Source: Chlamydiota bacterium (lineage in GTDB: Bacteria; Auribacterota; UBA3054; B51-G9). Taken from it: a stretch of 5,751 nucleotides of DNA. Where the stretch lies: assembly GCA_030596365.1 (NCBI GenBank), contig JAUVKG010000197.1, forward strand, positions 1 to 5,751, in the 5' to 3' direction. Below are positions 1-4,866 of the stretch, piece by piece. The position numbers were made by a program, and so were the translations under genes. Numbering within the stretch: the stretch's first letter is position 1; each line of letters opens with the position of its first letter. The notes under the pieces are model-generated. The model saw nothing but the letters and a program-made list of their open reading frames with translations. It was not told the DNA's origin and searched no databases.

Positions 1-27
1 GAGATGAAGGAATCATAACAAAAGGGG

Positions 28-62
28 GTCAAAGGTCGAAAGTTAAAAGTTGAAGGTCGAAA
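28..62. repeat. Degenerate heptamer tandem array (GTYRAAR x5)
   Basis: Five consecutive 7-bp units (GTCAAAG, GTCGAAA, GTTAAAA, GTTGAAG, GTCGAAA) all fit the consensus GTYRAAR without gaps. There is no open reading frame of note here. Similar heptameric strings occur between genes in many metagenome-derived bacterial genomes (recollection, not checked). The array lies outside a hairpin-rich block, and a related array in the opposite orientation lies at 146-173. Its function is unknown. Confidence 0.75.
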
Positions 63-81
63 GAACCACCCCGCCCTAAAG

Positions 82-117
82 GGTACCCCTTCCCGAGGTG
101 AATACTCGGGATGTACC
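82..117. repeat. Nested inverted repeat, potential stem-loop
   Basis: An inner stem CCCGAG (92-97) / CTCGGG (105-110) closes a 7-nt loop. An outer stem GGTAC (82-86) / GTACC (113-117) encloses it. A further complementary pair, CCCCT (86-90) / AGGGG (130-134), overlaps the outer stem, so alternative folds are possible. No T-run follows on either strand, so this does not look like a standard intrinsic terminator. It is more likely the core of an intergenic repeat element. Confidence 0.5.
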
Positions 118-145
118 ACATTTGTAAGGAGGGGAATCTGATTTC

Positions 146-173
146 CAACATTCAATATCCAACGTCAAACGTC
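146..173. repeat. Degenerate heptamer tandem array (MAAYRTY x4)
   Basis: Four consecutive 7-bp units (CAACATT, CAATATC, CAACGTC, AAACGTC) fit the consensus MAAYRTY. Read in another phase (ATTCAAT, ATCCAAC, GTCAAAC) they resemble the reverse complement of the array at 28-62 (CTTCAAC, TTTCGAC, CTTTGAC). The two arrays therefore look like imperfect inverted flanks of the hairpin block between them. The units CAACGTC and AAAC recur at 234-244, inside the end of the oxidoreductase gene. Confidence 0.7.
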
Positions 174-174
174 A

Positions 175-220
175 CCCGGCATGAACGCACAGATGCGTTA
201 CTTCGTTAGCGCCGGGCGCT
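175..220. repeat. GC-rich compound hairpin 3' of the oxidoreductase gene
   Basis: Three inverted repeats are packed here: CCCGGC (175-180) / GCCGGG (211-216); within it AACGCA (184-189) / TGCGTT (194-199) around a 4-nt loop; and AGCGCC (208-213) / GGCGCT (215-220), which overlaps the first. By hand count about 63% of bases 175-228 are G or C, far above the AT-rich neighbourhood. The block would be transcribed just past the oxidoreductase stop codon, so it could stabilise or end that mRNA. No T-run follows, so a terminator role is only a possibility. Confidence 0.5.
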
Positions 221-238
221 TCGCGAACCCATTCAACG

Positions 239-1381
239 TCAAACTCCGACTTTTTTCCAATATGATGTTAAATCAACTACTTTTCCGGTGTCAAGCGCGT
301 CATCAATTGCAAATGAAGTGATAGATGCTTCGAGTCCTTCTTTAAGACCAACTGCCGGTGGTGTTCCATTTAACATACTTTCAGCAAGTTCGGCTACAAG
401 AACTCCATCACCGCCGCCGTGTCCACCGCTTGATCCGGAAGACGCGTCTTCTATTTTCGTATCGAAGCCGATTTTTTTAGTTTCGATTTTGCCTGTCAGT
501 ACATCTGCACGAATTGCGCCTTCGGTACCCAGAATGTACATTCTTCGTTCAGGGATACCTGCGTTACAGTTAGTATGAAAAGCAGCGCGAATTTTATTTT
601 CGTATTCAATAATTGCGACTTGATTATCAATGATATCTTTATCAGCGGTAAAAGGATTAAGGTTGACAAGTCCGCCCCATGTAACATAAGGAGATAGCCC
701 ATCTTTATTTTTCCCTATTCTTTCGACATGTTTTTCGTTTTCGGGAGTGAAAAAATCGTTGCCGCCGAACGAAGCGACGCGGCTTGCTCTGCTTTCAACC
801 ATCCAGTTTACGAGGTCGATATCGTGGCAGCATTTTTCGAGCAGATGAGTTCCGGCGTATTTTCTTAATCTTCTCCAGTCGCCGTGAATGTACCCTCCAT
901 GATTAAAGTCGAGAGTTTCATTAAATTCCATACTTGTGATTTTGCCGACGATTCCTTCGCTAAGGAGTTCTTTTATTTTTCTGTAATGGGGAGAATAGCG
1001 GAGTGTAAAGCCGATATTGAACATTTTCCCGCTTTTTTTCCACGCATCGTACATTATTTTACAATCATCAATATTTGTAGCGAGAGGTTTCTGGCAGAAA
1101 ACGTGTTTTCCGGCTTCAAAAGCAGCAACCGTCTGTTCTTTATGGAAACTATTCCATGATGCAATCATTACCCAGTCGATTTCCTGTTCTGCAACAAGAT
1201 TTTGATAACTGTCGTAAACTTTAGGTTGTGGTTTGATTTCTTCCAACGTTTTTTTTACCGAATTTTCGTTTGGATCATAAATTCCGGTGAGTTGGAATCT
1301 TTCATCAACTGCAAGTAATTGTTTAATAATTCCAAGTCCCATACCGCCGCAACCGATAGCGCCAATTTTAATTTTGTTCAT
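239..1381 (-). CDS. Gfo/Idh/MocA-family NAD(P)-dependent oxidoreductase
   Basis: A 380-residue protein, a usual length for this family, probably a cytoplasmic sugar or cyclitol dehydrogenase; there is no signal peptide. The N-terminal Rossmann fold shows GAIGCGGMG (residues 7-15), and an acidic residue ends strand 2 (D36), which favours NAD over NADP. CQKPLA (96-101) is the EKP-like motif with the conserved lysine K98. The C-terminal substrate domain holds EKCCHDIDLVNW (182-193), where H186 matches the family catalytic histidine. The Asp normally four residues before it is Glu (E182). A glycine/serine-rich stretch lies at 314-325. The start chosen is the ATG at 1379-1381: it precedes the Rossmann strand directly and has an AGGA upstream. 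An in-frame TTG 14 codons earlier would add an unlikely leader. The gene diverges from the hydrolase gene. The substrate cannot be read from the sequence; context suggests a deoxy-sugar or uronate-type product. GH109-like glycosidase chemistry on the same fold is an alternative. Confidence 0.9.
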   Translation of the reverse strand: MNKIKIGAIGCGGMGLGIIKQLLAVDERFQLTGIYDPNENSVKKTLEEIKPQPKVYDSYQNLVAEQEIDWVMIASWNSFHKEQTVAAFEAGKHVFCQKPLATNIDDCKIMYDAWKKSGKMFNIGFTLRYSPHYRKIKELLSEGIVGKITSMEFNETLDFNHGGYIHGDWRRLRKYAGTHLLEKCCHDIDLVNWMVESRASRVASFGGNDFFTPENEKHVERIGKNKDGLSPYVTWGGLVNLNPFTADKDIIDNQVAIIEYENKIRAAFHTNCNAGIPERRMYILGTEGAIRADVLTGKIETKKIGFDTKIEDASSGSSGGHGGGDGVLVAELAESMLNGTPPAVGLKEGLEASITSFAIDDALDTGKVVDLTSYWKKVGV

Positions 1382-1392
1382 AGTAAATAAAT

Positions 1393-1396
1393 TCCT
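1393..1396 (-). promoter_or_regulatory. Ribosome binding site of the oxidoreductase gene
   Basis: AGGA on the minus strand lies 11 nt before the ATG at 1379-1381. The spacing is slightly long but supports this start over the in-frame TTG at 1421-1423, which would place this AGGA inside the coding region. Confidence 0.5.
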
Positions 1397-1435
1397 GTTA
1401 AGGTTAATTAGTTTATTAATCAAAAGCTGAGAATA

Positions 1436-1464
1436 ATTTTAATTAAAGAGATTTGGTTTGTCAA
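1436..1464 (-). promoter_or_regulatory. Sigma-70-type promoter of the oxidoreductase gene
   Basis: On the minus strand a perfect -35 TTGACA (1459-1464) is followed after exactly 17 bp by TAAAAT (1436-1441), five of six matches to the -10 consensus. The predicted start is near 1429, giving a leader of about 48 nt. It is a much better -35 than that of either plus-strand gene, so this gene may be expressed without an activator. The shared operator begins 45 bp further upstream, at about -80 from the predicted start. Confidence 0.65.
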
Positions 1465-1508
1465 GCGGTAAGGTATAATTTTGTAATAATGCATAGATTT
1501 TGAATTTT

Positions 1509-1549
1509 ATTTCATCAAATTGTATAAAAGTGATTCAAATTGTTATAGA
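1509..1549 (+). promoter_or_regulatory. Shared operator copy A, tandem AraC-type half-sites
   Basis: This 41-bp stretch is identical to 4750-4790 except for T1521 (C at 4762). It contains TCAAATTGT twice, at 1515-1523 and 1535-1543, in direct orientation with a 20-bp period, close to two helical turns. AraC-family proteins, with two helix-turn-helix motifs per monomer, often bind such tandem sites about 21 bp apart (family knowledge). The proximal end overlaps the position expected for the -35 of the hydrolase promoter, as in class II activation. The likely binder is the AraC-family protein encoded at 3760-4656 (inference). Confidence 0.75.
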
Positions 1550-1565
1550 AATATATAAATTTTTA

Positions 1566-1574
1566 TGTTAAAAT
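1566..1574 (+). promoter_or_regulatory. Extended -10 promoter of the GH78-like gene
   Basis: TG-T-TAAAAT forms an extended -10 with the hexamer at 1569-1574. With a 17-bp spacer the -35 would be TAGAAA (1546-1551), a poor match that overlaps the end of operator A, so an activator is probably needed. The predicted start is near 1581, with a leader of about 55 nt. The same TG-N-TANAAT occurs at the same distance from operator copy B, which greatly strengthens the call. Confidence 0.65.
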
Positions 1575-1636
1575 TTAGGGCAATGCAGGAATAATAAAAA
1601 ATACAATTCAGAATTATAATTTATATAAAAAGTATT

Positions 1637-3718
1637 ATGGATGAAAAAACTAAATGGATTTGGTCTAAAAACATTTCTAAAAATCAGCACGTTTTGTTTG
1701 TTAAAAACTTGAAAATGTCTGAATTAAACGAAAAACTGAAAATAAAAATTACCGCAGCTTACCATTATGAAATCTTTATAAATGGAAAGTTTATTTCGCG
1801 TGGACCGGTTTCCGGAAGACCGGATAATTGTTTATATGATGAACTTTCTTATGATTTAACAAATGATAAAGAATTAAATATTGCAGTTATCGTAAATTAT
1901 TACAAAGACACTCATATTCATTATCTTTTACCGACGTCGACCGGTGGATTCGCCGCGGAATTTACTTCCGGTGATTTTATTTTTTGGACTGATGAAACCT
2001 GGAAATGCCTTGATCTTGAAATGTGGAATGAAGATGTTTCGCAAAAATGTTTCATGATTAATTATCTTGAAGATTATGATGCTCGGAAAGAACCTGAAGG
2101 TTGGGACAATAAATTTTTTGCTGATGAAGTTACTGAATCGTGGGATAACGCGGATTTAATTCCTGACGCGGAAAAGATCTGGAATAATTATGAATCCCGG
2201 ACGGTTCCTTATCTTAAAAGGAAACTTGTAACATCTAAAAGTTTTCAAGCTTATAAAACAGAAGAAAAAGGTGCGAAAAAAATTGAAGAAATATCGACTT
2301 ACTGCGAAAAAGAAAAACTTGATTTTATTGGCGAAAAAAACGAATATAATTTAGAAGTTATTAACACTCTTTTAAAAAATAATGAAGCAAATGTTTTCGC
2401 CTTTGATCTTGAAAAAGAATATATCGGGTTTTACTATTTTGAAATCGAAGCACCGGAAGGAACTATAATTGAGTTTTCCGGCGCGGAAGCTATGAAAGAT
2501 GGCCGGCCATGGATTTACAGAATTGACACTTTAAGTTCCGCGAGATATATTTCTAAAGGCGGAAGGCAAAAATTTATTTCTTTCACCTGGGACGGGTTTC
2601 GATATATTCATTTCGTTATCAGGAATAATTCCAAAAAAGTAAGAATTATTGACGTTGGCTGTGTTGAACGAAAAGCTTCTATAAAATGCACTGCGGATTT
2701 TAAATCTGATGACAATAAAATCCAGAAAATATTTGAGCTTTGTAAATACACTTTGGAAATTTCCGTACAGGAGCATCTTATTGATTGTCCAACTCGTGAA
2801 CAGAGCCAATATTGGGGAGACGCGTTATTTGTTGCTGAGAGTTTGTGGAAAGGTTTTTCAGAGAAGAAATATTTTAATTGGTTTCTTGACTGTTACATCA
2901 ATGTTCCGTTTTATGAAAACGGACAAATTTCATGTGTATATCCGGGCGCAACCCTTGCGCTTCTGGATTATTCCTTAATCCCGCTTATTGGTCAGGTTAT
3001 TCATAAAGAACAAACCGGAGAATATTACAGGGCAAAAGAAACTTTTGACAAGGCGCTGGAAATAAAAAAATGGTATGATAATAATAAAAACGAGGAAGGG
3101 CTTATTGATTTTGATTATCAGGAATATTTTGATAAAGAATTGGTGAATTTTATTGATCACCCGGGAATCGGCTGGGCGAAATTTCCGCATAAAGGTATTG
3201 AAAGAGATGGCACAAGTTGTCCTTTAAACACGTTTTATTATGGCTTTGTAAAAATACTTTCCGAGATGGCGGAAGAGCTTGGTGAAAAGATCTGTGAATC
3301 TTTAAAAGCTGAAGCAAAAATTTTAAAAGAAAATATAAGAAAATACTTTTTCGATGGAGTTGTATTTCACGACGTAAACAGAGCAGGTGTCCAAGGTGAA
3401 GGAACTTCCTGGCAAACAAATTTTCTTGCTGTTTACTTTGAAATAAGCGAAGGCGAAGAAGCAAAAAAAGCGCTGCTTACAATGCTTGAAAATTTTGATA
3501 CGCTTTGTCGAACATGTCCTTATTTTTATTTTTTCAATCTTCCGGCCATGAAAAAAGCAGGACTGCAAAAAGAAGCTGTGGATTTAATTAAAAAAATGTG
3601 GTGGCCTATGATTGAGCAGGATGCTACAACAGCTTGGGAAGGATTTGGTGGAACTGACAGAGATTCTTACTGTCATCCGTGGTCAACAGCGCCGTTCTTA
3701 TTTTTCTTAACCTCCTAA
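1637..3718 (+). CDS. GH78-type alpha-L-rhamnosidase-like glycoside hydrolase
   Basis: A 693-residue protein without a signal peptide, so probably a cytoplasmic enzyme that removes terminal alpha-L-rhamnose or a related sugar from imported glycosides. An N-terminal beta-sandwich (about 5-120) has the GH78-style WIW opening and SRGPVSGRPDN. A second beta domain (about 245-345) ends with WDGFRYIHF (318-326). The (alpha/alpha)6 barrel (about 355-690) holds DCPTREQSQYWGDA (383-396). D383, E388 and D395 have the 5- and 7-residue spacing I recall for the catalytic acids of Bacillus RhaB. E668 in ATTAWEGFG matches the late catalytic-base Glu, and CHPWSTAP (679-686) is the usual post-barrel motif. The protein stops at FLTS, where most GH78 proteins continue into a C-terminal beta-sandwich. 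No Shine-Dalgarno precedes the ATG, but the N-terminal motif fits this start. The gene is preceded by operator A. Family assignment is firm; the exact sugar is not. Confidence 0.88.
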   Translation: MDEKTKWIWSKNISKNQHVLFVKNLKMSELNEKLKIKITAAYHYEIFINGKFISRGPVSGRPDNCLYDELSYDLTNDKELNIAVIVNYYKDTHIHYLLPTSTGGFAAEFTSGDFIFWTDETWKCLDLEMWNEDVSQKCFMINYLEDYDARKEPEGWDNKFFADEVTESWDNADLIPDAEKIWNNYESRTVPYLKRKLVTSKSFQAYKTEEKGAKKIEEISTYCEKEKLDFIGEKNEYNLEVINTLLKNNEANVFAFDLEKEYIGFYYFEIEAPEGTIIEFSGAEAMKDGRPWIYRIDTLSSARYISKGGRQKFISFTWDGFRYIHFVIRNNSKKVRIIDVGCVERKASIKCTADFKSDDNKIQKIFELCKYTLEISVQEHLIDCPTREQSQYWGDALFVAESLWKGFSEKKYFNWFLDCYINVPFYENGQISCVYPGATLALLDYSLIPLIGQVIHKEQTGEYYRAKETFDKALEIKKWYDNNKNEEGLIDFDYQEYFDKELVNFIDHPGIGWAKFPHKGIERDGTSCPLNTFYYGFVKILSEMAEELGEKICESLKAEAKILKENIRKYFFDGVVFHDVNRAGVQGEGTSWQTNFLAVYFEISEGEEAKKALLTMLENFDTLCRTCPYFYFFNLPAMKKAGLQKEAVDLIKKMWWPMIEQDATTAWEGFGGTDRDSYCHPWSTAPFLFFLTS

Positions 3719-3721
3719 GGC

Positions 3722-3764
3722 AGTAAAAACTAATCGGGAATTAATAAAAACAAATAGTTTTACT
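3722..3764. terminator. Possible weak bidirectional stem-loop between convergent genes
   Basis: AGTAAAAACTA (3722-3732) pairs with TAGTTTTACT (3755-3764) with one bulged A, around a loop of about 22 nt. It fills the 41-bp gap between the hydrolase stop (3716-3718) and the regulator stop (3760-3762) and runs into the latter. The stem is AT-rich, the loop is long and there is no clear trailing T-run, so termination in either direction is only suggested by its place. Confidence 0.3.
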
Positions 3765-4656
3765 CAATCATGTAACGTTGGTTTTTTAGATAAGCCATTG
3801 GAGTCATTCCGATAATTTCTTTAAATTTCTTTGTAAAATAAGCGCTGTTTTCAAAACCTGTTTTGAAAGCTGTGTCTATTACACGAATCCGGTTGTTTTT
3901 AGCCATTATATCCGCAGCTTTTTCAATTCTCAGTCTTATGAGATAATCAATGGGAGACAAACCTGTTATTTTTTTGAATGAATATCTAAAAGAACCTTGC
4001 GACATATCGGCTTTATTTGCAAGTAATGAGTTTGATATTTGTTTATCAAAGTTTCGTTCTATAAAATCTATAGCGGCGCTTATTTTCAAAAGGACTTTAG
4101 GCTGAGGAGACTTAAATTCCAGGAAAAATTTACATGCATTAATAACTATGATGATAAAAATATGCTCATTTAAAGCGGAAGTTCCAACCCATTCATCGTT
4201 TTGTTCTGCAGTCATAGACTTCAGAAGTTGCGACATTTTCCGCAACTGTTGAGGATTCAAATGTAATTTAGATTTGAATTTATGTTTTTTTCTGTAATAA
4301 GGTTCATGAACAAAAAGAGCGTTAAAACCCGGCAAATCGGCAAATTCTATTTTTAAAGAGTCAAAAAAATCCCGTTGATATAATACATTTATAATATGAA
4401 GGTTCTTTTCATTACTGTAACCGTGTTTATGGTTTCCCCGCACAACAAAAACATCGCCTCTGATGATAGGGTATTCTTCATCATCAATAACGTGAACAGC
4501 AGAACCTCCGAGAACAAAAACGAGTTCATCGAAATTGTGAGTATGCATAGGCATCAGCGGAGCATTTTCCAACTCGGAAATTTCGCATCTTCCATTAGGG
4601 AAATCATGATATAAGACTCCTGTTTTTTTACCATTAGGGTAATTTTGCCATTTCAT
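3760..4656 (-). CDS. AraC-family transcriptional regulator, RhaS/RhaR-like
   Basis: A 298-residue one-component sugar sensor and DNA-binding protein. The N-terminal cupin (about 35-95) has MHTHNFDELVFVLGG (37-51), GDVFVV and HGYSN, then LHIINVLY (86-93). This run closely resembles the sensor domain of Escherichia coli RhaS and RhaR as I remember them. The C-terminal domain has two helix-turn-helix motifs: about 207-230 (first helix ISNSLLANKADMSQ) and about 258-283, where KTGFENSAYFTKKFKEIIG and MTPMAYL form the AraC family signature. The ATG at 4654-4656 has AGGA 7 nt upstream. The gene converges on the hydrolase gene and diverges from the LamG gene. Its promoter abuts operator copy B, and a second copy controls the hydrolase. 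It is therefore the obvious local activator and may regulate itself (inference). The RhaS-like sensor beside a rhamnosidase-like enzyme suggests rhamnose or a similar sugar as the signal, but RhaS-like cupins occur in many sugar regulators. Confidence 0.92.
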   Translation of the reverse strand: MKWQNYPNGKKTGVLYHDFPNGRCEISELENAPLMPMHTHNFDELVFVLGGSAVHVIDDEEYPIIRGDVFVVRGNHKHGYSNEKNLHIINVLYQRDFFDSLKIEFADLPGFNALFVHEPYYRKKHKFKSKLHLNPQQLRKMSQLLKSMTAEQNDEWVGTSALNEHIFIIIVINACKFFLEFKSPQPKVLLKISAAIDFIERNFDKQISNSLLANKADMSQGSFRYSFKKITGLSPIDYLIRLRIEKAADIMAKNNRIRVIDTAFKTGFENSAYFTKKFKEIIGMTPMAYLKNQRYMIE

Positions 4657-4663
4657 AATTAAA

Positions 4664-4667
4664 TCCT
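4664..4667 (-). promoter_or_regulatory. Ribosome binding site of the AraC-family gene
   Basis: AGGA on the minus strand lies 7 nt before the ATG at 4654-4656. It fixes the start and shows that the host uses Shine-Dalgarno sites, unlike the upstream region of the hydrolase gene. Confidence 0.6.
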
Positions 4668-4717
4668 GTGAGATGATCTTTTATTTTCAGTTAATTTTTT
4701 ATTACTTAATTAAATAT

Positions 4718-4746
4718 ATTATACCTTTTTTTTGACTTTACAGCAA
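4718..4746 (-). promoter_or_regulatory. Sigma-70-type promoter of the AraC-family gene
   Basis: On the minus strand TTGCTG (4741-4746) is followed after 17 bp by a perfect TATAAT (4718-4723). The spacer contains a run of eight A. The predicted start is near 4711, giving a leader of about 55 nt. Operator copy B starts only 3 bp upstream of the -35, at about -39 to -79, a position from which a bound AraC-type protein could act on its own gene. Confidence 0.65.
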
Positions 4747-4749
4747 GTC

Positions 4750-4790
4750 ATTTCATCAAATCGTATAAAAGTGATTCAAATTGTTATAGA
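4750..4790 (+). promoter_or_regulatory. Shared operator copy B, tandem AraC-type half-sites
   Basis: Second copy of the 41-bp sequence at 1509-1549, 40 of 41 bases identical. The distal half-site is TCAAATCGT (4756-4764) and the proximal one TCAAATTGT (4776-4784). The single difference falls in the distal half-site, and the promoter-proximal one is unchanged. The copy sits between the AraC-family gene and the LamG gene, next to the -35 region of each promoter, so one site could serve both directions. Confidence 0.75.
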
Positions 4791-4806
4791 TTTGTTGTTT
4801 TTATTG

Positions 4807-4815
4807 TGATACAAT
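4807..4815 (+). promoter_or_regulatory. Extended -10 promoter of the LamG-like gene
   Basis: TG-A-TACAAT is an extended -10 with the hexamer at 4810-4815. With a 17-bp spacer the -35 would be TAGATT (4787-4792), a poor match that overlaps the end of operator B. The offset from the operator to this element is identical to that upstream of the hydrolase gene. The predicted start is near 4822, with a leader of about 45 nt. Confidence 0.65.
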
Positions 4816-4866
4816 ATTCAAAAGTTTGTGATAACTAAATTTTTAACAAATGGAAAGAAGACAAAA

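Noticed and set aside
28..173. CRISPR array
   Set aside because: The repeated units are only 7 bp, degenerate and contiguous, with no spacers.
175..230. Integron attC-like site (GTTAGC and GTTACT near inverted repeats)
   Set aside because: The core sites do not fit RYYYAAC/GTTRRRY pairing, and no cassette or integrase is visible.
288..578. Plus-strand open frame of 96 codons, and similar open frames opposite or within the other genes (884-1159, 2531-2809, 2975-3568, 4396-4614)
   Set aside because: They lie wholly inside well-supported genes in other frames, lack ribosome sites and show no recognisable domains.
1421..1423. TTG start for a longer oxidoreductase
   Set aside because: It would add 14 residues unlike the family, leave only about 6 nt of leader from the predicted transcription start, and place the AGGA inside the gene.
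1460..1479. Plus-strand GTCAAGCGGTAAGGTATAAT resembling the -10 region of the AraC-family promoter (GTC, A-run, GGTATAAT on the minus strand at 4718-4736)
   Set aside because: There is no -35 at proper spacing on the plus strand, and it overlaps the better minus-strand TTGACA promoter. The likeness is probably due to a shared -10 consensus and AT-rich sequence.
3716..3840. Frameshifted continuation of the hydrolase in the +1 frame past 3718
   Set aside because: The frame stays open for about 35 codons, but its translation does not resemble a GH78 C-terminal domain and mostly runs antisense to the regulator gene.
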